Shown here piece after piece: positions 18,439-27,060 of a stretch of DNA of 64,000 bases (positions are counted from its first letter, which is position 1; each line of letters begins with the position of its first letter). Made by a program: the position numbers and the translations under genes. Below the pieces are notes generated by a model. It worked only from the letters and a program-made list of their open reading frames with translations. It did not search any database and was not told the DNA's origin. The stretch lies in the NCBI RefSeq assembly GCF_016056305.1, contig NZ_JAECZC010000015.1, positions 1-64,000 of the forward strand, given 5' to 3'. This DNA comes from Amazonocrinis nigriterrae CENA67. Its GTDB lineage: Bacteria; Cyanobacteriota; Cyanobacteriia; Cyanobacteriales; Nostocaceae.

Positions 18439-18819
18439 ATGGTGCGTTGTCGCCAAGTGTGGGGGCGGTTCATTAACACCGCCAGGGAATTAATCAACCG
18501 TACCCAGCAAGCAGTAAATCTGCAACTGCCACAAAAACAATTATTAGAATTGATCGAGACAATCTTGATTTATAAATTGCCTAACATCAGTCGAGAGGAG
18601 ATAGAAGCAATGTTTGGATTAAGTGAATTGAAGAAAACGCGAGTTTATCAAGAAGGTAAACAAGAAGGTAAACAAGAAGGTCGTTTGGAAGCAAAATTAG
18701 AAGCTGTACCTAAGCTTTTAGCACTGGGTTTAACTCCCGAACAAATAGCGCAGGCGTTAGACTTGACTATTTCACAAGTCCAGCAAATAGCACAGCAAAC
18801 ACCCCCAAATGAACAGTAA
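18439..18819 (+). pseudogene. C-terminal remnant of Rpn/DUF2887-type nuclease-transposase
   Basis: A 126-codon frame whose central part (QLLELIETILIYKLPNISREEIEAMFGL) and tail (QEGKQEGKQEG, then a helix-turn-helix-like LTPEQIAQALDLTISQVQQIA) match the C-terminal third of cyanobacterial Rpn-family proteins. The N-terminal PD-(D/E)XK nuclease domain is missing. The apparent start lies in a REP-like fragment (GGTGCGTTGTCGCC). It is probably a truncated, non-functional copy. Confidence 0.7.
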
Positions 18820-18910
18820 GATAGACTTACTAAATTCATACCTTCACTTAGCAACACTATATTTTTAACTCAGTTCTATGATAGAAACAAGCCTATCTAT
18901 GGTCTAACTT

Positions 18911-19507
18911 ATGTCTTCCCCTGTCCTGGAAAAACCTGCGAATTCTGAGACTACCTACGTTATTCTGTACAATGTCAGTTGGGAACAGTTAGAACAGCTT
19001 AATGTTGCCCTTCTAGGGACAAGCGCACGACTAACTTATTTAGATGGTATTCTCGAAATTATGTCCCCACTTTCTGACGACCATGAGGATAATAAAAAAA
19101 CTCTAGCGATGTTGCTGGAAGCCTATATGCGGGCGAAGAAGATCCGATTTTATGGGCGGGGAAGTGCAACCATAGGTCAAAAAGAAGATAAAACGCGACG
19201 GGAACCTGATGAATCTTATAATTTAGGCACAAAAAAACCTATTCCTGATTTGATTTTAGAAATAACAGTCACAAGTGGTGGAATTAATAAGCTAGAAATT
19301 TATCAGCGTTTGCGAGTGCCTGAAGTTTGGTTTTGGCAAGATGGTTTATTATCAATTTATTGTTTGCAAGGCGATAGCTATATAAAAGTTACTCAAAGTA
19401 GTTTATTGCCAGATTTGAATTTAAATTTATTAGCACAATATGCACGTATGGCTGACCAATATGATGCTGTGAACGAATATAGTCAGATCATAAGTAAAAC
19501 AGAGTAA
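18911..19507 (+). CDS. Uma2-family endonuclease-fold protein (DUF820)
   Basis: A 198-residue protein with the Uma2 pattern: YLDGILEIMSPLSDDHE, an acidic PDLILEITVTSG strand-turn, and a downstream Lys (NKLEIYQRLRVPEVWFW), together a PD-(D/E)XK-like active site. These genes are highly multiplied in cyanobacteria and their role is unknown; restriction or mobile-element functions have been proposed. It follows the Rpn remnant by 91 bp. Confidence 0.88.
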   Translation: MSSPVLEKPANSETTYVILYNVSWEQLEQLNVALLGTSARLTYLDGILEIMSPLSDDHEDNKKTLAMLLEAYMRAKKIRFYGRGSATIGQKEDKTRREPDESYNLGTKKPIPDLILEITVTSGGINKLEIYQRLRVPEVWFWQDGLLSIYCLQGDSYIKVTQSSLLPDLNLNLLAQYARMADQYDAVNEYSQIISKTE

Positions 19508-19795
19508 AGTAAGATTTCTGAATTTAAAGCTTCAATGGAAAATGTAGGGTGTGTTATGCCATCAGGCTAATGCACCTTAAACTGTTGATGGTGTTACTTT
19601 TAGCTAGAACTCACTAAGTAAGTCGGTGAGAATGAACAGAACTATGTTACAAAATGTAAATGTACTTGAAACCCTCACCAATGACTAAGAACAAATGAGA
19701 AATGACGACCTTTACCAGTTAGCTTTATTTGCGCTGACCTACTTACTTACAATTCATATGTGCTAAGACAGGGAGAACGTGAATCTCGAACTCTC

Positions 19796-20650
19796 ATGAA
19801 ACAGCAAAAAAATCAATTCAGCCATCTCACGGCGATTGAAAGAACTTACCTGTCATTTCCTGCACAGTTTTTATTAAATCAAAACCTGCTTCAAGGTAAA
19901 ATATTAGATTTTGGTTGTGGCTTTGGTAATGATGTGAAATTATTAAGCCAAAAAGGCTTTGATATTACAGGCTATGACCCTTATTATTTTCCCCAATATC
20001 CTCAAGAGAAATTCGATACTATCATTTGCTTTTATGTTTTAAATGTTTTATTTGCTGAAGAACAAGCCAATGTGTTAATGGAAGTGTCACATTTGTTAAA
20101 ACCTGGAGGTAAAGCTTATTATGCGGTGAGAAGAGATATTAAAAAAGAAGGCTTTAGAGAACATTATATCCATAAAAAGCCTACATATCAATGTATTGTC
20201 AAACTTCCCTATGCTTCAATTTACTTAGACGATCTTCGAGAATTTTATCAATATATTCATTATAACCATCAACGTAATTCATCTAATTATTGTATTTTCT
20301 GTAATCCTCCTAAAAGTTTAAAATTATTAACTGAATCAGCAACAGCTTATGCGATTTTTGATGGTTATCCTATAACTAAAGGACATGTTTTAGTTATTCC
20401 TAAACGTCATGTCAGCAATTATTTTGATTTACCATTTAAAGAACAGTCTGCTTGTTGGTTTATGGTGAACAAAGTACAAGAAATTCTAAAAACAGAATTT
20501 CAACCTGATGGTTTTAATGTAGGAATGAATGTTAATCGAGCAGCAGGTCAAAATATGATGCACGCCAGTGTTCATCTCATTCCCCGATATAAAGGTGATA
20601 CTGTCTCTACAAAAAGTGGCATCAGGAATGTCATTCCTAAAACAAAATAA
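19796..20650 (+). CDS. class I SAM methyltransferase fused to HIT domain
   Basis: A 284-residue two-domain protein. The N-terminal half is a SAM-dependent methyltransferase (LDFGCGFGNDVKLL motif I, then LLKPGGKAYYAV). The C-terminal half is a HIT nucleotide-hydrolase domain (YCIFCNPP zinc-type start, YPITKGHVLVIPKRH, HLIPRYKGD). The HIT signature reads HASVH where HxHxH is usual, so the catalytic middle His is Ser. The frame is open to a GTG at 19760; the ATG at 19796 fits better, though no clear ribosome binding site is seen. Substrates unknown. Confidence 0.8.
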   Translation: MKQQKNQFSHLTAIERTYLSFPAQFLLNQNLLQGKILDFGCGFGNDVKLLSQKGFDITGYDPYYFPQYPQEKFDTIICFYVLNVLFAEEQANVLMEVSHLLKPGGKAYYAVRRDIKKEGFREHYIHKKPTYQCIVKLPYASIYLDDLREFYQYIHYNHQRNSSNYCIFCNPPKSLKLLTESATAYAIFDGYPITKGHVLVIPKRHVSNYFDLPFKEQSACWFMVNKVQEILKTEFQPDGFNVGMNVNRAAGQNMMHASVHLIPRYKGDTVSTKSGIRNVIPKTK

Positions 20651-20673
20651 CCTAGCTTTAACAAAGTATTAAA

Positions 20674-20743
20674 CTCTGTGTTCTCTGTGCCTCTGCGGTT
20701 TAAAAGTAATTATTTAACCACAGAGACACTAAGACACAAAGAG
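20674..20743. terminator. large imperfect inverted repeat between convergent genes
   Basis: CTCTGTGTTCTCTGTGCCTC and a downstream AT-rich loop pair with GAGACACTAAGACACAAAGAG, about 30 bp per arm with mismatches. GAATTTTTCG follows. It probably acts as a bidirectional terminator and resembles a dispersed cyanobacterial repeat. Confidence 0.65.
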
Positions 20744-20761
20744 AATTTTTCGAGTTAGCTT

Positions 20762-21706
20762 TTAGCTAGCGATCGCGATCGCAATCTTTCCCGCTGCACG
20801 CCCAGTTTCGCTATAAGTGTGAGCCGCAGCGAGTTCTTGTAAAGGAAAGGTGCGGTCAATTACAGTGCGGATTTTGCCAGCCTCTATCAAATCTTTGAGG
20901 TAATTCAAGTCTTGAGAGTTGGGTTTCTCAAACACGAATTTCGCTTTTTGGCCGGGAAGAAAAGATGTTAAAACACTCTCCACTACAACTTTTGGCGAAG
21001 GTAGGGTTGTGATGTATATTCCGTTGGGTTTGAGGACTTTTTTCGTGTCCAAGAGCGATCGCAACCCTACCGCATCAAAGATAATATCGTACTGTGCTGT
21101 ATCTTTGGCAAAGTCTTGTTGTTTATAGTCGATAACGCGGTCTGCTCCCAAAGATTTTACCAAATCTAAGTTTTTAGTACTGCTAACACCAGTCACCTCT
21201 GCACCTATAGCCTTGGCAATTTGTACCGCAAATATGCCTACACCCCCGGAAGCACCATTAATTAATACAGCTTGTCCTGGTTGAATATTACCCAAGTCAC
21301 GCAAAGCTTGCAAAGCCGTGAGGGCGGCTAAGGGTACAGTTGCTGCTTCTTGATAACTCAAGTTATTTGGTTTGAGGGCTAGTAAGTTTTCTGGGATGGC
21401 TGCAAATTCCGCATAAGCACCTCCTGGGAAGTTAGTGCTTCCATAAACAGCATCTCCTACTTTAAAACGCGTTACACCAGAACCAACTTCTACCACTTCT
21501 CCCACCACATCAAACCCTAAAATTTTGGGGAATTGGTAGCCTGTGAGCAAGCCTAACATTCCTTTGCGGGTTTTCCAATCAATGGGATTAACACTACTAG
21601 CGTGAATTTTGACAAGTAACTGGTCAGGCTTGATTTTTGGTTGCTCTACTTCTTCATACTGCAACACTTCAGCGGGGCCATACCGACGGATAACGACTGC
21701 TTTCAT
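20762..21706 (-). CDS. NADPH:quinone oxidoreductase-like zinc-independent MDR protein
   Basis: A 314-residue medium-chain dehydrogenase/reductase. The N-terminal catalytic domain starts MKAVVIRRYGPAEVLQYEE; the Rossmann domain carries INGASGGVGIFAVQIAKAIGA (about 145-165). The structural and catalytic zinc-binding Cys of alcohol dehydrogenases are absent, so it is probably a quinone or enone reductase using NADPH. The exact substrate is unknown. Confidence 0.88.
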   Translation of the reverse strand: MKAVVIRRYGPAEVLQYEEVEQPKIKPDQLLVKIHASSVNPIDWKTRKGMLGLLTGYQFPKILGFDVVGEVVEVGSGVTRFKVGDAVYGSTNFPGGAYAEFAAIPENLLALKPNNLSYQEAATVPLAALTALQALRDLGNIQPGQAVLINGASGGVGIFAVQIAKAIGAEVTGVSSTKNLDLVKSLGADRVIDYKQQDFAKDTAQYDIIFDAVGLRSLLDTKKVLKPNGIYITTLPSPKVVVESVLTSFLPGQKAKFVFEKPNSQDLNYLKDLIEAGKIRTVIDRTFPLQELAAAHTYSETGRAAGKIAIAIAS

Positions 21707-21818
21707 AGCATTCCTCCTAGTACCCTGTTTGACTCACACAATTGAGAAAGCCTGTTATTGCTTATGCCTTTAGTTTAGCGGTTAGATTGAATTTATATGA
21801 ATTTCAAATTACACCTCT

Positions 21819-22241
21819 ATGCTAGCTAGAGACATCTATCACAACAATGTCAAAAATGCTTTGATCAAAGACAAATGGAAAATAACTCACGATCTGCTGA
21901 CTCTCAAGTTTGGTAAAAAGGACTTATATATTGATCTAGGTGCTAGTCAATTGTTGGCAGCCGAGAAAGCAGAATCTAAAATTGCTGTTGAGATTAAAAG
22001 TTTTACTGGTAGATCAGATGTTGATGATTTAGAAAAAGCTTTGGGACAGTACATCTTGTATCAGGATATATTAACTGAGTTAGAGCCGGAGCGAGTGTTA
22101 TATTTGGCAATAGCTAACAGTATATTTGAGGATTTGTTTGAGGAACCCATCGGTAAATTATTGCTTAAAAATCACCGTTTAAAACTGATTACGTTTGAGC
22201 CAAAACAGGAGGTAATTAAACAATGGATCACACCAAATTAG
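21819..22241 (+). CDS. xisH: XisH-family protein
   Basis: A 140-residue protein with the XisH core: ARDIYHNNVKNALIKDKWKI, LYIDLGASQLLAAEK, IAVEIKSFTGRSDVDDLEKALGQY, a nuclease-like fold with the E-x-K motif in VEIKSF. XisH and XisI were found as factors controlling fdxN-element excision in Anabaena PCC 7120, but such pairs are scattered widely and their molecular role is unsettled. The stop overlaps the xisI start by 19 bp. fdxN here is uninterrupted, so the pair has another job or is a relic. Confidence 0.92.
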   Translation: MLARDIYHNNVKNALIKDKWKITHDLLTLKFGKKDLYIDLGASQLLAAEKAESKIAVEIKSFTGRSDVDDLEKALGQYILYQDILTELEPERVLYLAIANSIFEDLFEEPIGKLLLKNHRLKLITFEPKQEVIKQWITPN

Positions 22242-22588
22242 ATTACTATCGCCAAGTAATTGAGTCTGTCCTCACTGAATATGCTACGCTACCTTATTCC
22301 TACGCGGATATTAAATCAGAGGTAGTGTTTGATCGTACCCACGTTGGCGCAGCCTCTCCGAAGGAGACTCGCTATTTGTGGATCGATCTCGGTTGGGATG
22401 GCGATCGCCGCATTCATGGCTGTCTAGTTCATATTGACTTGATTGATGGCAAAATCTGGATTCAACGCGATGGCACTGAAGAAGGCATTGCTGCCGATTT
22501 AGAACGGGCTGGAATCCCTAAAGAACACATTGTACTTGGGTTTCGTCCACCAGAGTTAAGACCGTATACAGGCTATGCAGTCTGTTGA
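22223..22588 (+). CDS. xisI: XisI-family protein with an in-frame repeat insertion
   Basis: A 121-residue XisI partner of the preceding XisH (LDYYRQVIESVLTEYATLPYSYADI, YLWIDLGWDGDRRIHGCLVHID, KIWIQRDGTEEGIAADLERAGIP, VLGFRPPELRPYTGYAV). Compared with the XisI at 36038, about 9-10 extra residues (around VGAASPKET) interrupt the first strand region. They are encoded by GGCGCAGCCTCTCCGAAGG, a short dispersed palindromic repeat, without breaking the frame. Confidence 0.9.
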   Translation: MDHTKLDYYRQVIESVLTEYATLPYSYADIKSEVVFDRTHVGAASPKETRYLWIDLGWDGDRRIHGCLVHIDLIDGKIWIQRDGTEEGIAADLERAGIPKEHIVLGFRPPELRPYTGYAVC

Positions 22589-22818
22589 TTGGCGTACTGA
22601 CTTGTCGCCAGACATCCCATGTTTTTGATAAAAAAAGTTAAATTATTTGAAATAAATCGCATTAAGCTGTCTATTTTTTTGAGCCTGTAAGACTTATCAG
22701 CTAAGGCTTAGAGACATAATTGCACATCTTTCTCAAAGCAAAAATTAAAAAAATATAAACCGCATTTTTAACTCAAAAAAAATGATATGTTGGATACAGA
22801 ATTGAATTTCGCACGTAT

Positions 22819-22852
22819 CTGGAGTAGTACGACTTAATCTACTCCAGTTTTT
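22819..22852 (+). terminator. rho-independent terminator after xisHI
   Basis: CTGGAGTAG (22819-22827) pairs with CTACTCCAG (22839-22847), followed by TTTTT. A second perfect 11-bp stem (CCTTAAACCCC / GGGGTTTAAGG, 22855-22896) follows. Together they insulate the nifB promoter from upstream transcription. Confidence 0.75.
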
Positions 22853-22973
22853 CCCCTTAAACCCCAGAATTTTGTTTGATTTATCGGGGTTTAAGGAGGT
22901 TTTGAGTACATGTTTGAGTGAACAAAAACAAGTTAAAACTAAGCTCAAATCCTTGCAGGGATAGCTTTTTGGC

Positions 22974-23135
22974 TGAGTACAAAGAAAACCTGAACCCCTG
23001 TCCATAAATACTCGCACCCCCGCCATAAAATACTAGAACCCTTACCCGAAAAAAATTTTTTAATTCTTTCTAAATATTGGAAAGATTAGGGTTTCAGGAT
23101 TTGAGTACAAGCTTAATAAATCCAATAAATTCTAT
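22974..23135 (+). promoter_or_regulatory. nifB promoter block with direct repeats
   Basis: Elements in order: TGAGTACAAA (22974), CCTGAACCCC, AAATACTCGCACCCC (23006), AAATACTAGAACCC (23028, period 22 bp), a T/A-rich spacer, AGGGTTTCAGG, TGAGTACAAGCTTAAT (23102) and AATCCAATAAATTC. The same series stands before nifP. An additional GAGTACA lies at 22904. The nifB start is about 370 bp further on, so a long leader (23136-23486) follows. In heterocystous strains the nifB promoter is the main promoter of the nif cluster. Confidence 0.75.
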
Positions 23136-23382
23136 CCAGATAGACGCGCCGTCTAGCCTGTGGATGGCTGCTATAAATCATATATCGCCAATCACTTAAC
23201 GGTTCTACACAAAAACGAAACGAAAAGTGAGTGGAGGGATGAGATAGCACCATGCCTCTATGAATGGAAGTCGCGGCTGTACCCACAAATTCTACCCAAG
23301 AACCAAGCGTTGACACACACCAGCCGAACTCAAGGATTTTATCACCTGCCCTCCTACACGCGTTAACACTACCGCCACAGGG

Positions 23383-23490
23383 ATGGCAGGGTGGGTACAA
23401 CAAGCGGCTTCAATTCCTGGGCATAGGGAAGTAGCAACGGCATCTCCCACAGTGGCAGCCTGTCCACCGATTCCTTGCGAAATTCAATGA
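23383..23490 (+). CDS. possible 35-codon leader ORF overlapping the nifB start
   Basis: A short frame ([20 protein letters not shown]..., Pro/Ala/Cys-rich, ending PPIPCEIQ) stops with TGA sharing bases with the nifB ATG (ATGA). That arrangement fits translational coupling. The ribosome binding site (CACAGGG) is almost touching the ATG, and I know no homologue, so this may be chance. Confidence 0.3.
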   Translation: MAGWVQQAASIPGHREVATASPTVAACPPIPCEIQ

Positions 23491-24923
23491 CACTACCGGC
23501 TACAGGACTCCTTAATTTTAATCAGGAACCAACAGGAAACCAAGCAAAATCGGGTGGTTGCGGATGCGACAGCAAAAGCAGCGCCACCGTGGAAATGGAT
23601 GAAAAGCTCAAAGAGCGCATTGCCAAACATCCCTGCTACAGCGAAGACGCACATCACCACTACGCGAGAATGCACGTTGCAGTTGCACCAGCTTGTAACA
23701 TTCAATGCAACTATTGCAACCGCAAATATGACTGCGCCAACGAAAGCCGTCCGGGAGTAGTTAGCGAATTACTCACACCAGAAGAAGCAGCACACAAAGC
23801 TTTGGTGATTGCTGGTAAAATTCCCCAAATGACAGTAGTGGGAATTGCGGGGCCTGGCGATCCTTTGGCGAACCCAGAAAAGACATTCCGCACCTTTGAA
23901 TTGATTGCAGACAAAGCACCAGATATCAAGCTTTGTTTATCAACCAACGGTTTAATGCTCACCGAACACATCGATCGCATTAAACAATTAAACATCGATC
24001 ACGTTACAATCACCTTTAACACCATCGACCCAGAAATCGGCGCACAGATTTATTCTTGGGTTCACTACAAGCGCAAACGTTACAGAGGCATTGAAGGTGC
24101 TAAAATTCTCCTAGAAAAGCAAATCGAAGGTTTGCAAGCTCTTAGAGAAGCTGACATCCTGTGCAAAGTCAACTCCGTGATGATTCCGGGAATTAACGAC
24201 CAGCATTTAATCGAAGTGAATAAATTCATTCGTGAAAATGGCGCATTCCTGCATAACATCATGCCGCTGATTTCTGCACCAGAACATGGTACACACTTCG
24301 GCTTAACCGGTCAGCGCGGCCCTACACCCAAAGAAGTCAAAGAAGTACAAGATAACTGTGCCGGCAACATGAAAATGATGCGTCACTGTCGCCAGTGCCG
24401 AGCCGATGCCGTAGGATTATTGGGAGAAGACCGCAGCCAAGAATTTACCAAAGATAAATTCTTGGAAATGACACCAGAATATGACGTTGAACAACGCGCC
24501 ACCGTTCATGAAGGTATTGAGAAATTTAAAGAAGAACTAAAAGTAGCCAAAGAAAAAGTACAAACTGGCAAAAAATCTACCAACAATCCCAAAATTTTAG
24601 TTGCAGTAGCAACTAAAGGTAGTGGATTAGTTAACCAACACTTCGGTCATGCGAAAGAATTCCAGATTTATGAAGTGGATGGTGTAGAAGTTCGCTTTAT
24701 CGGTCATCGCAAGATTGATCAATATTGTCAAGGTGGATACGGTGAAGAAGCCACTTCTGACCATATTATAAAAGCGATCGCTGATTGCAAAGCAGTTTTA
24801 GTTTCCAAGATTGGCAACTGTCCAAAAGAAAAATTGCATGAAGCGGGCATACAGACTGTTGAAGCTTACGACGTAATTGAAAAGGTTGCCTTGGAATTTT
24901 ACGAGCAATGGAATAGAGATTAG
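23487..24923 (+). CDS. nifB: FeMo-cofactor core synthesis protein NifB
   Basis: NifB is the radical-SAM enzyme that fuses iron-sulfur clusters and inserts carbide to make NifB-co. The 478-residue product has an N-terminal Cys cluster (GGCGCDSK), the SAM motif CNIQCNYC (about residues 70-77), and a C-terminal NifX/NafY-like domain (about 370-478, starting [20 protein letters not shown]). The start is the ATG at 23487; a TTG four codons earlier is less likely. It heads the nifB-fdxN-nifS-nifU unit. Confidence 0.97.
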   Translation: MTLPATGLLNFNQEPTGNQAKSGGCGCDSKSSATVEMDEKLKERIAKHPCYSEDAHHHYARMHVAVAPACNIQCNYCNRKYDCANESRPGVVSELLTPEEAAHKALVIAGKIPQMTVVGIAGPGDPLANPEKTFRTFELIADKAPDIKLCLSTNGLMLTEHIDRIKQLNIDHVTITFNTIDPEIGAQIYSWVHYKRKRYRGIEGAKILLEKQIEGLQALREADILCKVNSVMIPGINDQHLIEVNKFIRENGAFLHNIMPLISAPEHGTHFGLTGQRGPTPKEVKEVQDNCAGNMKMMRHCRQCRADAVGLLGEDRSQEFTKDKFLEMTPEYDVEQRATVHEGIEKFKEELKVAKEKVQTGKKSTNNPKILVAVATKGSGLVNQHFGHAKEFQIYEVDGVEVRFIGHRKIDQYCQGGYGEEATSDHIIKAIADCKAVLVSKIGNCPKEKLHEAGIQTVEAYDVIEKVALEFYEQWNRD

Positions 24924-25100
24924 GGACTGGGGGCTAGGGACTGGGGATTAGGGACTGGAAATTTTAGATTTTAGATTTTGGATTTTAGATTCTATTTCAA
25001 TCCAAAATCGCAAATCCAAAATCCAAAATTGAATTGCCCAATACCCAGTACTCAATACCCAATCCCCAATACCCAGTACCCAATCCCCAGTACCCAAAAA
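24924..25100. repeat. tandem repeats between nifB and fdxN
   Basis: GGGACTGGGGATTA units, a GATTTTAGATTTTGGATT run whose complement AATCCAAAATC follows (a potential long stem at about 24961-25030), then CAATACCCAGTACC units. GGAGAAG just before 25113 is the fdxN ribosome binding site. Confidence 0.8.
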
Positions 25101-25112
25101 GGAGAAGAATTC

Positions 25113-25460
25113 ATGGCTTACAATATCACTAGCCAATGTATTTCCTGCAATCTCTGTCTGTCTGTATGTCCCACAGGTGCAGTTAAGGTAGTTGACGGTC
25201 AACACTGGATTGACCCAGAACTTTGCACAAACTGTATTGGTAGTGTTTATAGCGTACCTCAATGTAAAGCTGGTTGTCCCACCTGTGATGGTTGCGTGAA
25301 GCAGCCCGGCGATTATTGGGAAGGCTGGTTTGCCAAATATAATCACGTATTAGCGAAATTAACTAACAAACAAGATTATTGGGAACGTTGGTTTAACTGT
25401 TATTCTCAGAAGTTTTCTGAACAGTTGCAAAAGCGCCAACAGCAAGTATTAGAAGCATAA
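25113..25460 (+). CDS. fdxN: bacterial-type ferredoxin FdxN
   Basis: A 115-residue 4Fe-4S ferredoxin with one complete motif near the start (CISCNLCLSVCP) and a second, expanded one (CTNCIGSVYSVPQCKAGCP, then CDGC). It is thought to donate electrons for nitrogenase cofactor synthesis. Unlike in Anabaena PCC 7120, the gene is continuous, with no excision element. The C-terminal tail (about 70-115) is Trp-rich and charged. Confidence 0.95.
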   Translation: MAYNITSQCISCNLCLSVCPTGAVKVVDGQHWIDPELCTNCIGSVYSVPQCKAGCPTCDGCVKQPGDYWEGWFAKYNHVLAKLTNKQDYWERWFNCYSQKFSEQLQKRQQQVLEA

Positions 25461-25741
25461 AGAAGGTTAAAGACTGAAGAATTAAAGATATAGCCGTGGT
25501 TATATGTGTTAGGACACTGCTGATTGCTCAAAGCTTTGAACTAACTGGATTTTTACTCAGCAACGCCACATGCTCCACTTGGGGAGCCACTGCGTTGGGC
25601 GGCTTTGCCGACTTGAAGCACGTGGCGTGAGACCCCAAGACCGCAGTGGCTCCTCAGCACTCAGCACTCAGCACTTTGCTATAAAACAAAGACTTCAGTT
25701 CACACTGCACATTTCATCCTTCACTATTGAAATTAGAATCT
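25461..25741. repeat. intergenic region with dispersed palindromic repeat
   Basis: At 25583-25627, GGAGCCACTGCGTTGGGCGG continues into CTTTGCCGACTTGAAGCA and GTGGCG, followed by CAGCACT tandem units. A near-identical copy is at 47437-47482, related copies at 47605-47652 and, inverted, at 43621-43672. No gene is seen. Confidence 0.75.
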
Positions 25742-26947
25742 ATGCAAAAGAATTGCATCTATCTCGACAATAATGCTACTACGAAGGTAGACCCACAAGT
25801 TTTAGAGGCGATGTTGCCTTACTTGACCGATTATTACGGCAATCCCTCTAGTATGCATACTTTTGGTGGGCAACTTGCCAAAGGTGTGAAAACAGCCAGA
25901 GAACAAGTTGCAGCTTTACTCGGATCTGATGAATCAGAAATTGTCTTCACTAGTTGTGGAACTGAAGGTGATAACGCCGCAATTCGCGCCGCATTGTTAG
26001 CGCAACCAGATAAGCGACATATCATCACCACCCAAGTAGAACATCCTGCGGTGCTGAATGTCTGCAAACAGTTGGAAACCCAAGGATATAATGTTACTTA
26101 TCTTTCGGTGAATCGTCAGGGGCAATTAGATTTAAATGAATTAGAAGCCTCGCTTACAGGAAACACCGCGTTGGTGACAATTATGTACGCCAACAACGAA
26201 ACAGGCACAGTTTTCCCCATTGAACAAATTGGGTTACGAGTTAAAGAACATGGTGCTTTGTTCCATGTAGATGCAGTGCAAGCAGTGGGTAAAATTCCCT
26301 TGAATATGAAGACCAGCACCATAGACATGTTAACTATGTCTGGTCACAAAATTCACGCACCCAAAGGTATTGGGGCTTTATACGTGCGACGCGGTGTGAG
26401 GTTCCGTCCCTTCTTAATTGGCGGACACCAAGAACGCGGTCGTCGTGCGGGAACGGAAAATGTACCCGGAATTATCGGTTTAGGCAAAGCAGCAGAATTA
26501 GAACTGCTACACTTGGAAGAGGCGACCAAGAGAGAAAGAAAATTGCGCGATCGCCTCGAACAAACTTTACTTGCAACTATCCCCAATTGTGAAGTTAACG
26601 GCGATCCGACGCAGAGATTGCCCAACACCACCAACATCGGCTTCAAGTATATCGAAGGTGAAGCGATTCTGCTTTCCTTAAATAAACACGGTATCTGTGC
26701 ATCGTCTGGTTCTGCTTGTACATCTGGTTCACTGGAACCTTCCCACGTATTGCGGGCAATGGGTTTACCATACACCACTTTACACGGTTCCATTCGCTTC
26801 AGCCTTTGTCGCTACACCACAGAAGCCGAAATCGACCAAGTTATAGAAGTAATGCCCGGTATTGTAGAACGTTTACGCGCTCTTTCACCCTTTCAAAATG
26901 ATGATGCAGGTTGGCTGCAAGAACAGTCATTAGTCAATAGTCATTAG
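25742..26947 (+). CDS. nifS: cysteine desulfurase NifS
   Basis: NifS takes sulfur from cysteine for nitrogenase clusters. The 401-residue PLP enzyme has the N-terminal MQKNCIYLDNNATTKVD, the PLP-lysine region TMSGHKIHAPKG (Lys of SGHK), and the mobile catalytic Cys loop SSGSACTSGSLEPSHVL. The ATG at 25742 matches the family start. The last codons (SLVNSH) come from tandem-repeat sequence that continues downstream. Confidence 0.97.
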   Translation: MQKNCIYLDNNATTKVDPQVLEAMLPYLTDYYGNPSSMHTFGGQLAKGVKTAREQVAALLGSDESEIVFTSCGTEGDNAAIRAALLAQPDKRHIITTQVEHPAVLNVCKQLETQGYNVTYLSVNRQGQLDLNELEASLTGNTALVTIMYANNETGTVFPIEQIGLRVKEHGALFHVDAVQAVGKIPLNMKTSTIDMLTMSGHKIHAPKGIGALYVRRGVRFRPFLIGGHQERGRRAGTENVPGIIGLGKAAELELLHLEEATKRERKLRDRLEQTLLATIPNCEVNGDPTQRLPNTTNIGFKYIEGEAILLSLNKHGICASSGSACTSGSLEPSHVLRAMGLPYTTLHGSIRFSLCRYTTEAEIDQVIEVMPGIVERLRALSPFQNDDAGWLQEQSLVNSH

Positions 26948-27058
26948 TCATTGGTCAGTGGTCATTTGTCATTAGTCATTAGTTTGCGACAACTGACAAC
27001 TGACAACTGACAACTAACAACTGACAACTAACAACTAACAACTGACAACGGACAAAAT
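26945..27058. repeat. AACTGAC tandem repeats between nifS and nifU
   Basis: TCATTAG/TGGTCAG units switch to CAACTGACAACTAA units and run to 2 bp before the nifU start. No clear ribosome binding site for nifU remains (GGACAAAATTC precedes the ATG), so translation may depend on upstream context. Confidence 0.85.
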
Positions 27059-27060
27059 TC

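Noticed and set aside
19755-19800. tRNA-like sequence (GTGAATCTCGAACTCTC) before the methyltransferase-HIT gene
   Set aside because: Only a T-loop-like string; no acceptor stem or anticodon arm can be built around it.
22800-22850. NtcA site in the nifB upstream region
   Set aside because: The nearest GTA...TAC pairs have 10-base spacing instead of 8, and they form the terminator stem.
22745-23026. 93-codon minus-strand frame upstream of nifB
   Set aside because: It runs through the xisHI terminator and the nifB promoter boxes, which explain the sequence better.
23160-23366. 68-codon frame in the nifB leader
   Set aside because: No ribosome binding site and no recognisable features; composition resembles non-coding leader.
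25113-25460. fdxN excision element insertion
   Set aside because: The reading frame is continuous and of normal length, with no xisF-like gene in the window.
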